A DNA stretch of 23,921 nucleotides from JBEKYD01 sp049509915. GTDB lineage: Bacteria; Acidobacteriota; Terriglobia; Bryobacterales; Bryobacteraceae. The position numbers and the translations under genes are program-made. The DNA lies in contig JBEKZL010000105.1 of the NCBI GenBank assembly GCA_049509915.1, forward strand, positions 1 through 23,921, read 5' to 3'. This document shows positions 15,674 to 23,921 of the stretch, in pieces; position 1 is the first letter of the stretch, and every line of letters begins with the position of its first letter. The notes below the pieces were generated by a model, which was not told the DNA's origin, searched no databases, and saw only the letters and a program-made list of their open reading frames with translations.

Positions 15674-18513
15674 ATGGTTGGAGAAGCATGTATTACGATT
15701 GCAGGGGTTGTGTGCCTAAGCATCGCGTCGGCGTATGCGCAGGAGGTCAGCGCCGGAATTACCGGTCGCGTCACCGATCCCTCCGGAGGCTCGATCGTCG
15801 GCGCCAAGGTCACGGCGAAGGACTTGGACCGCGATACCTTATGGCCCACGACTACAAATGTCGATGGCATCTATGCGTTTCCGCGCGTACCCATAGGCGG
15901 GTACGAACTGAAGGTGGAAGCGACAGGCTTCAAGACTTATGTCAATGACGGGGTTGCTCCGGAAGTCGACCAGAGGGCGCGTATCGATGTGGCCATGCAG
16001 GTGGGCTCGGTCACCGACAACGTTTCCGTCACCGGCGAAGCGCCGCTGCTGCAGACGGATACCACGCAGGTGGGCGCGGTAATTGCGTCCGATCTGATCG
16101 AGAACACGCCGTTGATCAGCCGCAACCCGGTTGCCTTGACGCTGCTGACGGCCGGCGTGACCAATCCCGATCCGGGTAGCTTCAACAGCGGCCTGCGGGG
16201 CTCCGGCGGCGGCCGCCCGTACGTGAATGGCAATCGCGAGGAGGCCAATAACTTCCTGCTCGATGGGGTGGACAATAACTACACGTCCGACAACCTGGCG
16301 TAATGGGGATTTTCCTCGTTGTTGAGCGCCACCGAGCCCTTCTCGATCGGGAAGGTCCGACAGCTACAGCTCCGCCAGCTATATCGGCACAGACCAGGGC
16401 GATTTGAAACTCGATTGGAAACCCAAGGACAACGACTACGCCAGTTTCCGCCTTTCGCACGGCATGCAGAGCAACCCCGGCGTTAACAATTTCCCATTGT
16501 TCTACAACAGTTTCAGTCTGTCGCCGTTCCAAAACGAGGTGATCAACTGGACGCACACGTTCAGTCCCACGCTGGTGAACGACGCTCGCTTTGGAGTGAA
16601 TAACGTCTTGAATTACAATGGCGGCGCCGATAAGGGACTGAGCAACATCGCCCTCAATGCCGGCATCGCGGCCGCCGGACCCGGCCTGCTGAGCCTCCAG
16701 GGCATGACCTATGTCAGCAGCATCGGCAACGCCAATATCGGCGCGCAGCAAGTCTTCGCCAATACCGCCTTCCACTACGCCGACAACATGACCCTGATTC
16801 GAGGGCGGCACATGATGAAGTTCGGCGGACAGGCTCTGCGGGAATGGCTGAACATATTCTACGCGGGCAATAACGGACGCACCGGCTATATCGCTTTCGA
16901 CGGCCGTTTCAGCACGGAGAACGCCGTCAACCCGTCCGGAACGCTGCTGGGCGAGGCCGATTTCATGATGGGTCTTCCCGACGACGTTGGCCGCGGCCTG
17001 CAATCGGGCACATGGGGACAACGGTCTACCATCTGGGGCTTGTATTTCCAGGACGACCGGCGCGCCACCAATGCTCTGACCTTGAACCTCGGCCTGCGCT
17101 GGGAATACCACACGCCGTGGGTGGAAGTGGACAACCGGCAGGCCAACTTCGGCATGTTCTCCGGACAGTTGGAACTGGCCGCGCCGCTGCCTTCGGGCCT
17201 CGCCGCGCCGCCTGGACCGGCGCCGCTCGTCGAAAGCAACCGCGCACTTTATAATGCCTTCAAGAAGGACTTTCAACCGCGCATCGGCTTCGCCTATACG
17301 CCCGACATGCTCAGCAAGAAGCTGGTCTTCCGCGGCTCCTACACCATTTCTTCATGCCTGGAGGGCACGGGGACCAACCTCAGGCTGACGCTGAACCCGC
17401 CCTACGAACAGGAATTCGAAGACAACTACAACATTGCGGGAACCCAATACGAAATGCCAGGTAGCACGCTCGACCAGGGGCTTTCCATCCTGAATCCCAA
17501 GAATCCCTACGCCGGCGCTACCATCCGGCTGTGGGATCCCGACGTGCGTCCCGCCATCGTGCAGCAGTGGAACATGACCTCCGAATACGAGTTCAAAGGC
17601 GGCAACGTTCTCACCGTGGGTCATGTGGGCCAACATGGCACCCACCTGATGGTTGCCATGCCTTACTTCCAGAACGAGATCGTCAACGGCCAGGTAGTCA
17701 CGGGTCCGTACCTTTCCGGCAATCCCGTGCTGCGCAGCGAGATCGGGCAGATTTCCGGGACCTGTTCCTCCGCGAAACAGAAATACAATGCCTTGCAGGC
17801 CACCATGCACAAGCGCTTCAGCATCAGGCTCAGCTACCAGGTTGCCTTCACCTGGTCGCGCGGCATGTCCGATTCCATCGGCTACTACGGCCAGGATGCT
17901 CAGGCCGGCAGCCAATCGGCTTACTGGCAGAACCTCTTCAACCAGCAGTCCGAATTCGGGCCGACGTATTTCGACAAGAAGTTCAACCTGGTTCCCTCCT
18001 TCGTTTACGCCGTTCGGCCGCGGCCGCAAGATGGGCGCGCACTGGAACAAGGGCGTCGATGCGGTTCTGGGCGGCAGGCAACTGGGGGGCATCTTCACCT
18101 ATCACACGGGCTTCCAGTGGACCATTAAATTGTCGAGCGATCCGTCCGGCACCGGCGCGCGCAGTTACCGCGCCGAGGTGATCGGCACGCCGCACGATCC
18201 GCACCAGATCGGTCCAGGCGTCAGTTGGTTGGATATTTCCGCGTACACAACCCCTGCGCTACACACTTTTGGCGATGCCGGCGTGGGCACCGCGCGGGGG
18301 ACGGGCGAAACCCGCCTGGATCTCTCAATTGCCAAGCAGTTCCACCTCACCGAACGCCGATACTTCGAACTGCGCGGCGAGGCGTTCGGCCTGACCAACA
18401 CGCCGATCTTCTACAGCCCGGCATCGCAATCGATTGCGTCTACGTTATTCGGACAGATTCGCAACTCCGAAGGCGCGCGCAATATGCAGGTAGTCGGCAA
18501 GTTCTACTTCTGA
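15674..18513 (+). pseudogene. Oar-like TonB-dependent receptor (carboxypeptidase-regulatory domain), multiply disrupted
   Basis: ATG 15674 follows AAGGGG and starts a signal peptide (ITIAGVVCLSIASAYAQ). Next come a carboxypeptidase-regulatory-like domain (GITGRVTDPSGGSIVGAKV) and the beginning of the plug (NNFLLDGVDNNYTSDNLA), where a TAA at 16301-16303 ends the frame. The beta-barrel resumes in another frame open from 16326 (TDQGDLKLDWKPKDND), already past the missing plug end and first strands; roughly 200 residues appear to be lost. At about 18006-18012 it shifts again, from SFVYAV to PFGRGRKMGAHWNKG, and continues to the normal Phe-terminated end GKFYF. Relatives are outer-membrane receptors of about 1,100 residues that import oligosaccharides or other ligands using TonB energy. 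Three independent lesions make this a pseudogene, whatever the fate of any single base. Confidence 0.88.
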
Positions 18514-18536
18514 TCCATCGATAATCCGGATTGCAC

Positions 18537-18581
18537 CAACGCCCGTCCTTTCCATTGCGGAAGGGGCGGGCGTTGTGTTTT
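18537..18581 (+). terminator. Intrinsic terminator after the TonB-receptor pseudogene
   Basis: A 17-bp stem pairs 18537-18553 with 18559-18575 through a 5-nt ATTGC loop, with only two G-T pairs. It is followed by TGTTTTC. It lies 24 bp after the receptor stop and should end plus-strand transcription. Confidence 0.8.
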
Positions 18582-18597
18582 CGAGTCCGAGCCGCGA
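18580..18597. repeat. 18-bp repeat copy 2
   Basis: This is identical to 4293-4310. It begins in the T-rich tail of the terminator and runs into further repeat-like sequence. Confidence 0.6.
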
Positions 18598-18601
18598 CCG
18601 T

Positions 18602-18719
18602 AAGAAGCTGGGAGAGAACTCGCCAAAATTGGCCAGGCAGGCGGAAGCGCCTGCCCCACCATTAAAACGATGCACTTGCTTTGGTGGCGCAAGCGGTTCC
18701 GCCGCGATTTGCGATTTTT
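18602..18719. repeat. Palindromic intergenic repeat cluster
   Basis: AAGAAGCTGGGAGAGAACTC resembles the first blocks of copies A and B (AAGAAGGGCAGAG..GACTCTCCGAACTCC). It is followed by the hairpin GGCAGGCG/CGCCTGCC (about 18635-18656) and a looser GGCGCAAGCGG/CCGC pairing. The stretch lies between the terminator and the 3' end of the esterase gene, with no coding frame. Confidence 0.5.
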
Positions 18720-18765
18720 TCACAGCCCCTAAGGGAGCGGTTGCCGGCGGTTACAGGACTGCCCC

Positions 18766-20076
18766 TTAATGGCCGCCCTTCAGATGCATATCCATGAACT
18801 CCAGGAAGTATTTCCAATCCCCGGGCATGGTGCCGTGAGGGCCGTCGTGCATGTAGTAGCCGATGGTGTGGAAGATGGGCTGTCCGGCGGCGGGCATTTG
18901 ATCCGTGCCCAGGCCTTGCTTGCCCAAAAGGCGAAAGACCGGTTCGGCCGCAACGGCTGCCAGGAATTCGCCTTTCGGATCGGACCAGTAATCGGTGGTC
19001 CCGGTCTGTAAAAGCACCGGGCGCGGCGCCATCAGCGCGACCAGCATATTGGCGTCCACGGGCAATTGGTCCACGTGAGCGGCGTAGCGGGCGTAATTGG
19101 CGCAGAACTGATAGGGGAAACGGCCGGGCGCTGTAAGGTGGGCGATGGTTTCGCCGTAATTGCGGCGGCTCAGCGCCGCGCCGCCTTCGCCCGAACAACC
19201 GGCGATGACCAGGGCGAATCGGGTATCGCGCGCACCGGCCCACATCACGGTCTTGCCTAACCGCGAGACGCCGTAGATGCAGACACGCTTTGCATCCACC
19301 GCTTTGTCGGTTTCGAGGTAATCCAGGGCGCGGCTCATCCCCCAGCCCCAGGCGGCGATGGCGCCCCACTCGTCCGGCGCCGGCTCCGTCTGGCCGGGCT
19401 TGAGGTAAAGAGCGCGGACGCCGGAGGGCAAACCGCCGAGAAAATCCCCCTCGATATCGCCGTAGTAGATGGCGGCGACGCCGTATCCGGCGGCCAGCAG
19501 GTCGTCGATTTTCATGCGAAACATGCCGCTGCCGCGCTCGGCGGGAACGCGCTTGTGGTCGCGATTCCAAATCTCGCCCAGCTTGATGCCGGGGTCGTCG
19601 AAGGTGCTGGCGTTGGGGGAAAAATCGATGCAAAGCAGCAGCGGCACCGGCTTCGCCGCGCCCGCCGGGACGTAGACGACCAGATCCTCCTTGGGGCCGT
19701 TCTTGTCCTTCGAAAAGTAGATCGTGACCTGCTTGCGGATGGCCTTTCCATCCATCGCCGGCGTGCCGTTATCGAACACCTTGAAGGTCATGCCGGCGGG
19801 GCGGCCGGGAGAGCGGCCGTATTGATTTTCTTCGAAGAGACGGACGACTTCGGGGCGGCGTTTCCCGGTCCAGGTGCGAGCGTCGCGCACCAGTTTGCCG
19901 TTGGCCATCTTCAGCGGATCGGGAAGCTGATATGATCCGACGAGTGCATCGTCATAATTCACCGGGATGCCCGCGGTCACCCTGGGCAGCGAGGCCGGCG
20001 CGGGGGGCGGATTTTGGGTCTGGGCTTCGAGAGCGAAGCAGATCGCGATGGCGGCGAAGCAGAACGGGGGTCGCAT
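18766..20076 (-). CDS. CE15-like esterase (glucuronoyl methylesterase / acetylxylan-esterase fold)
   Basis: The 436-residue secreted alpha/beta-hydrolase starts MRPPFCFAAIAICFALEAQ, a signal peptide, with AGGA upstream of the ATG. The nucleophile motif is GVSRLGKTVMWAGARD (Ser271), the G-x-S-R-x-G-K form that defines carbohydrate esterase family 15. Glu297 in GCSGEGGAALSRRNYGE and a C-terminal His in YYMHDGPHG (H410 or H414) could complete the site. CE15 enzymes cleave the ester between 4-O-methyl-glucuronic acid on xylan and lignin alcohols. The length and the terminal helix (DWKYFLEFMDMHL) are normal. It is on the same strand as the GH127 gene but 319 bp away, so shared transcription is uncertain. 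Together with uxaC it suggests use of glucuronoxylan. Databases may label such proteins simply acetylxylan esterase. Confidence 0.85.
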   Translation of the reverse strand: MRPPFCFAAIAICFALEAQTQNPPPAPASLPRVTAGIPVNYDDALVGSYQLPDPLKMANGKLVRDARTWTGKRRPEVVRLFEENQYGRSPGRPAGMTFKVFDNGTPAMDGKAIRKQVTIYFSKDKNGPKEDLVVYVPAGAAKPVPLLLCIDFSPNASTFDDPGIKLGEIWNRDHKRVPAERGSGMFRMKIDDLLAAGYGVAAIYYGDIEGDFLGGLPSGVRALYLKPGQTEPAPDEWGAIAAWGWGMSRALDYLETDKAVDAKRVCIYGVSRLGKTVMWAGARDTRFALVIAGCSGEGGAALSRRNYGETIAHLTAPGRFPYQFCANYARYAAHVDQLPVDANMLVALMAPRPVLLQTGTTDYWSDPKGEFLAAVAAEPVFRLLGKQGLGTDQMPAAGQPIFHTIGYYMHDGPHGTMPGDWKYFLEFMDMHLKGGH

Positions 20077-20395
20077 GGCAATATCCTACCGCCTATTCAG
20101 CAGAGTAGGCATGGCCGTCAGCGTGACACGCCATCAGGCAGCACCGTATCCCCGCGCTGCTGTTCGTCGGGGATACCCCTTGGTCCGCCGTAAGCCGAAC
20201 CCGGCTCAGCCGTGAAGGCCTGGTTGGCCAGCTCCAAGGCCGCATCGGAACCGCAAGCCGACAAAGAGCCCGAGATGGATCCTCGGCGGCCAGGGTGGGC
20301 CCCAGCGGTCCAGCCGCCATACATCACGCCATCGATTCCGGCGCTGAACGCAGCGCGAACCGACCCGATGGAAGCGCTGCTTGTAAGTAGACCGC
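20077..20395. other. 319-bp gap between the CE15 and GH127 genes
   Basis: I see no confident gene here. A minus-strand frame runs across it (ending near 20118) but resembles no family I know. The clear structure is a hairpin, GTATCCCCG (20146-20154) with CGGGGATAC (20168-20176) and a 13-nt loop, which could act as a 3' structure for the GH127 mRNA; no T-run follows on minus. Confidence 0.4.
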
Positions 20396-22495
20396 TTATG
20401 ACACTTGCCAATAAACTACGTAGCGTTTGTCGAAGATACTGTTCAAGGGAGCCAAGGTAACGTCCTTGGATTGGCCGGTAATTCGGAATGTCAGCGGCTG
20501 GTCGCCCGGCTTTACCCACGAAGCGAAGTCACCAGTTGGATGCAGTGCGGGAACATCCATCGGAGGCGGTGGCTGGAGATCCGGCTGATTCGAACTTGTT
20601 GGTGTGGACTCACTCCCGCGACGCAACGCAGGTGCACTGGGGCCTTCCTGCAAGTGCTCGTTCAAGCCCTCGGCGCCGAAATCGCCGGCCAGCACCAACG
20701 GGCCGTATAAGAACGCCTGCGTGTGCGGATCGTCGGGAGTGGCTTCCGTGGTTAGGTGCATGCGCATCTCCATTTCCACCCGATCGCCAGTTTTCCAGGT
20801 GCGCGTCAGGGCGAGATAGCTTCCTGGCGACGACGAGGCTTCGAGCGCCTTCCCGTTGAGCTTGATAACCGGCGCCGAGCGGAGCCACGCCGGAATTCGC
20901 AGCCGCAGCGCCAGTTCGGTGGGTCGCTCCGCCGTCACTTCCAGCGCCGTGCCGGCTTGCTCCGGAAATTTGGCTTCCTGTTTGAGCCGGAAACCCTTCT
21001 CTACCCAGTTCACTTCGGACGGAATAAACAAGTTGACGTAAATGCCATCCTGGTCCCGCCAGTAAATGCTATCGTTCAACTTACTGTATTCCTCCACGCC
21101 GGTGCCGGTGCAGCACCAGAATGACTGATCCTCGGTATTGAAGGTCTTGTAAGCTCCCGGTACCAGCGAAAGATAATACTGAGTGTGACCGCTTTGGGGA
21201 CGGATGGTCCCGATGCGCATGTTGAGGATGGACCGCTCGTAGTAATCGAAGTAGCGCGGGTCGGCGGTCCAGCTAAACAGCTTGCGCGTCAGCTTAAGCA
21301 TGTTATAAGAGCAGCAGCACTCCGCGGTGGCCGATCCCCGAGTGTTATTCAGTTCCCAGGCAATGTGGCGCGGCTCCGCGTTCCAGTGTTCGTTGTTACT
21401 GGTGCCAGTAGTGACGTAGGAACGCGCGCTGGTGACTTCGTACCAGAAATACTCCGCCACGTCGTGAAAGCGCATATCGCCCGAGAGTTCGTATCGCCGG
21501 GCCGCGGCGATCGCCTGCGGCACGTGAGTATTCACGTGCAGGCCACGCAGCTCGTCGCGGCGGAGTCCCAGCGGATTGACGAAGAGTTTTTTGGTGAAAC
21601 GGTCGCCGGTTTTGGCCCACTGCTCGTTTCCAGTAAGCGTGGACAGATTGTATAGCGATTCCGCCATGCCGCCGAACTCGATGTTCAGAATCTGTTGCAT
21701 GTGATCTTCGGTCTTCGCGGCGCTCCACCGATCGGTCCAGTCCGCCATGGCCTGAGCCACTTCAAGCGCCTGCCGGTTGCCCGCGAACTGGTACATGTCG
21801 ATCATCCCGGCCATGATCTTGTGGATGGTGTAGAAGGGCGCCCAGGGAACGCGGGGGGCGTTGGGACGGAACGGCGCCGAAGGGTCGAAAGGCCGGCCTG
21901 AGAGTTTGTCGAGTCGGTCGAAAAGCTCGGTGGGGAATGCGCTCAGATAGCCGCCGCCTAGTTCTTGCTGCACCTTGGCCATTTCGGCCACCATGTAGTC
22001 GGCTTTGGTTTTCGCTTCCAGGTCGCCAGTGGATGCGTACAACTGGGCGCTGGCGGGAAGGAAATGGCCGGTGAAATGGCCTCGCAGTTCGGTGCCGTGT
22101 TTGCCATCGGCGGGCGATTCCCAGCCGCCCAGGGGCTCGGCGCCGCCCACCGGAAGCCCGGCGTTCCGCCGGAAATTGTGGAGCAGGCGGTCGGCCGCCA
22201 GGCGGCTCATATAGCCGCGGTTCCAGTCGGCCGCGTCCTTGTATACACCGCCGCTGACGCGCACCTGGGTCATGGGGAAAGGCTCTGCCTTCAACGCTAC
22301 TGGGATTCCCGAAAACTCAATCGGACCGTCGAACGGCGATACTTCGGGCAGCGGACGGCGACGCCGCTGCTCGGGCGCGAGCGTGGCGTGTTGCTGCGCG
22401 GACACCGGCAAGGGAGCGGCCGCCGCCGCACCAGCCAGGAGGGCCGCGAACCTGCGCCGCGTCGGCGGTAAAATAGAATCCTGGGTGCTCGTCAT
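20396..22495 (-). CDS. GH127 (DUF1680) beta-L-arabinofuranosidase-like enzyme, Tat-exported
   Basis: The chosen start (ATG 22493-22495) gives 699 residues with a twin-arginine signal TRRRFAALLAGAAAAAPLPVSAQ; an ATG 13 codons upstream is less likely. The (alpha/alpha)6-barrel of family GH127 follows: WNRGYMSRLAADRLLHNFR, GHFLPASAQLYASTGD, YTIHKIMAGMIDMYQFAGN, GLHVNTHVPQAI. The metal-thiolate active site is conserved as ECCCSYNM (E392, C393-C395) and FWCCTGTG (C461-C462). In HypBA1 of Bifidobacterium, Glu338, Cys340, Cys417 and Cys418 hold zinc and Cys417 is the nucleophile. Beta-sandwich domains form the C-terminal third. The enzyme likely removes beta-L-arabinofuranose or a related sugar from plant glycans in the periplasm. 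Other GH127 substrates cannot be excluded. It precedes the CE15 gene on the same strand. Confidence 0.9.
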   Translation of the reverse strand: MTSTQDSILPPTRRRFAALLAGAAAAAPLPVSAQQHATLAPEQRRRRPLPEVSPFDGPIEFSGIPVALKAEPFPMTQVRVSGGVYKDAADWNRGYMSRLAADRLLHNFRRNAGLPVGGAEPLGGWESPADGKHGTELRGHFTGHFLPASAQLYASTGDLEAKTKADYMVAEMAKVQQELGGGYLSAFPTELFDRLDKLSGRPFDPSAPFRPNAPRVPWAPFYTIHKIMAGMIDMYQFAGNRQALEVAQAMADWTDRWSAAKTEDHMQQILNIEFGGMAESLYNLSTLTGNEQWAKTGDRFTKKLFVNPLGLRRDELRGLHVNTHVPQAIAAARRYELSGDMRFHDVAEYFWYEVTSARSYVTTGTSNNEHWNAEPRHIAWELNNTRGSATAECCCSYNMLKLTRKLFSWTADPRYFDYYERSILNMRIGTIRPQSGHTQYYLSLVPGAYKTFNTEDQSFWCCTGTGVEEYSKLNDSIYWRDQDGIYVNLFIPSEVNWVEKGFRLKQEAKFPEQAGTALEVTAERPTELALRLRIPAWLRSAPVIKLNGKALEASSSPGSYLALTRTWKTGDRVEMEMRMHLTTEATPDDPHTQAFLYGPLVLAGDFGAEGLNEHLQEGPSAPALRRGSESTPTSSNQPDLQPPPPMDVPALHPTGDFASWVKPGDQPLTFRITGQSKDVTLAPLNSIFDKRYVVYWQVS

Positions 22496-22585
22496 GATTG
22501 CTAGTCTACCCCTGGGGGGCGGGTTGGTGGGCATGGTCAGATTTGCGGAAGGCAGAACCAGATTGCTACACTAAAGCTTCAATCC

Positions 22586-22661
22586 GGCCAGGTAGCTCAG
22601 CTGGTAGAGCGCAGCCCTGAAAAGGCTGGCGTCGGCGGTTCGATTCCGTCCCTGGCCACCA
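22586..22661 (+). tRNA. tRNA-Phe (GAA)
   Basis: The full cloverleaf is visible: acceptor GGCCAGG/CCTGGCC, D-arm GCTC..GAGC, anticodon stem CAGCC/GGCTG with loop CTGAAAA (anticodon GAA), a 5-nt variable loop, T-arm GGCGG-TTCGATT-CCGTC, discriminator A and an encoded CCA. It is 76 nt long. Its 3' end faces an integrase gene 18 bp away, so this is likely an integration site. Confidence 0.97.
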
Positions 22662-22670
22662 CATTCTAAA

Positions 22671-22693
22671 CGAACATCGCTACCCGATGTTCG
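22671..22693 (-). terminator. Hairpin across the integrase stop codon, possible terminator
   Basis: CGAACATCG (22671-22679) pairs perfectly with CGATGTTCG (22685-22693) around a CTACC loop that contains the integrase TAG. On minus the stem is followed by TTTAG, a weak U-tract. It separates the integrase from the tRNA. Confidence 0.5.
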
Positions 22694-23786
22694 CCTTGTC
22701 GCATTTCTCTTGCTCCATCAGTTTCCAAATCTCCCGCGCCGTGCTGCCGGTCCTGGCGATGTGCTGCCGCGCCAGCTTGGCATAACGTTCGGTCATCTTG
22801 ATATTCGAGTGGCCGAGGATTTTGGCGAGCTCGTAAAGATCGCCGCCGTTCATCATGAACCTGGAGGCAAACGTGTGCCGCAGGTCATGGAAGCGGAAGG
22901 CCTCGATCGCCGCCCTTTCGAGCAGGTCCTCGAAACTCCCTTCCACACGCTGCCGCCCGCTTGTCGCGCCCGGTTCCGGCGGAAAAATCCGATCCTCTCC
23001 CATCACAGCGGGAAACCGCTGCCGTTCGCCGGCAAGTTCAGGAAGCATCGGGACGTACCGCATCTTCCCGCCCTTCAGCTTCGCCCTCACCGCCAACAAC
23101 CCCTCGCTGTACATCACGTCGCGCCATCCAAGGCCGAAGATTTCTGACGCGCGCATCCCCGTGGTAACGGCGATGAGCACGATCAGCCTGAGACGATAGA
23201 ACGTCCTGTTGATTTTCTTAGTGCCTTTGCAATACATTTTCTCGTCGAGAGCCTGCTTGAGCCTTTTCAGTTCCTCTTCAGAGAGGTACCGATCCCTCTG
23301 ATCGTCGGGCCGCCTCACCTCCACCTGATCCGCGGGGTTCCGCTCGATACCGGTCTCCCTGGACCAGATCGTCGAGGCCTTCTCCATCATGTGGTGCATG
23401 ACGTTGAACTGCCGCACGGCCGTCCCCGGCGACAGTTCGCGAACGGCGGTCAGATCTTCGTACCAGCGCGTGACGGCGACGCCATCAATCTCGCGAACGA
23501 ACGAGCGTCCCAATTCGGATCGGATGCCATCCAAAACGCTTTTCTCCCGGCTCGCCGAACGCTTCTTCAAACCGTAATGCGTCCAGTACCGATCGATCAG
23601 CGCCGACATCCGGAAATTGACCTCCCGCTTGACATCCATATGCCGGTTTTCATCACGCACCGACATCTTTTTCCGCTCGATTTTCCGCGCCAGCTCATGT
23701 GCGCCGTGGACCCGCAAGCTTTTGTTTCTGCCTCCTTCCCTCCAACGGACTTCAAAAACGCCATCGGACTTCCTGTGAATAGACAC
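22680..23786 (-). CDS. Tyrosine recombinase/integrase of an element at tRNA-Phe
   Basis: The 368-residue protein cuts and rejoins DNA at att sites through a Tyr-phosphate intermediate. The N-terminal arm-binding part (MSIHRKSDGVFEVRWREGG) and core-binding SAM-like part are followed by the catalytic domain: Arg in TTGMRASEIFGL, Lys in LKGGKMRYVPM, HDLRHTFASR, GHSNIKMTERYAKL with the nucleophile Tyr. All usual catalytic residues are present. The start codon is GTG (23784-23786), with GGAGAAG upstream. The gene reads toward the 3' end of tRNA-Phe and ends 19 bp from it, the usual arrangement of a genomic island or prophage integrated at a tRNA. The rest of the element would lie to the right, beyond this window. 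No excisionase is seen in the remaining 135 bp. Confidence 0.92.
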   Translation of the reverse strand: MSIHRKSDGVFEVRWREGGRNKSLRVHGAHELARKIERKKMSVRDENRHMDVKREVNFRMSALIDRYWTHYGLKKRSASREKSVLDGIRSELGRSFVREIDGVAVTRWYEDLTAVRELSPGTAVRQFNVMHHMMEKASTIWSRETGIERNPADQVEVRRPDDQRDRYLSEEELKRLKQALDEKMYCKGTKKINRTFYRLRLIVLIAVTTGMRASEIFGLGWRDVMYSEGLLAVRAKLKGGKMRYVPMLPELAGERQRFPAVMGEDRIFPPEPGATSGRQRVEGSFEDLLERAAIEAFRFHDLRHTFASRFMMNGGDLYELAKILGHSNIKMTERYAKLARQHIARTGSTAREIWKLMEQEKCDKANIG

Positions 23787-23921
23787 TTCAAAGCTTCTCC
23801 GGCTCTGAGCAGGAATCTGTAAGACCCCCCAGTTTTATTGGATTTTCGAGGTTTTAGGCCGTCGGGCGGATTAAGTTCCACAGCCCTGGAAGTGAGTGGT
23901 CGCCAATGTTCACGGACCTTT

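Noticed and set aside
16182..17276. 364-residue minus-strand frame
   Set aside because: It is antisense to the TonB barrel, which is clearly coding on plus.
23597..23881. Minus-strand frame overlapping the integrase start
   Set aside because: The integrase frame with GTG 23786 is complete and family-like; the other frame has no recognisable domain.

Overview
The window looks like a chromosomal segment of a plant-polymer-degrading Acidobacteriota bacterium of the Solibacter/Bryobacter type. This is inferred from the GC-rich sequence, an Oar-like TonB receptor with a carboxypeptidase-regulatory domain, a protein with a VTPCRLVDTRG domain plus a C-terminal S74 chaperone domain, many secreted or Tat-exported enzymes (CE15, GH127, multicopper oxidase, aldo/keto reductase), and dispersed palindromic intergenic repeats. 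No species can be named from the sequence alone.

Layout. Positions 1-1591 (minus) hold the N-terminal 530 residues of a secreted glycosidase-like protein that runs off the left edge. It is preceded by a fossil N-terminus of a paralogue (1604-1771). Next come a hemerythrin (1899-2396), a PQQ/heme-c dehydrogenase (2510-4288) and a Tat-exported aldo/keto reductase (4391-5365), all on plus. They converge on a minus-strand multicopper oxidase (5376-6767). Divergent from the oxidase is uxaC (6885-8291), which converges with a one-base gap on an orphan Flp-type pilin gene (8293-8505). A frameshifted HD-GYP gene (8728-9587) and an unrecognised gene (9655-10335) follow.

The centre (10336-18765) is a repeat-rich, decaying region. 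It contains a 118-bp cruciform element, a broken S74-chaperone surface protein with a 51-bp tandem repeat, two direct copies of a ~350-bp repeat that bracket a LarA-type (lactate racemase) homologue, a frameshifted GntR/UTRA regulator, and an Oar-like TonB receptor pseudogene with a stop, an internal deletion and a frameshift. A strong terminator closes this block.

The right part has two minus-strand carbohydrate enzymes, a CE15-type esterase (18766-20076) and a GH127 enzyme (20396-22495). A tRNA-Phe (GAA) follows, with a tyrosine recombinase reading toward its 3' end (22680-23786). That arrangement suggests the left boundary of an integrated element continuing past the right edge.

Functional theme. 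CE15 activity would free glucuronoyl units from lignin-xylan esters, GH127 would remove beta-L-arabinofuranose, and UxaC would bring glucuronate or galacturonate into central metabolism. The PQQ/heme-c dehydrogenase, multicopper oxidase and reductase are exported redox enzymes. I did not find a clear new defence or conflict system. The most unusual material is the repeat architecture, the repeat-bracketed LarA homologue, and the clustering of single-base frame lesions, which may be real decay or assembly error.
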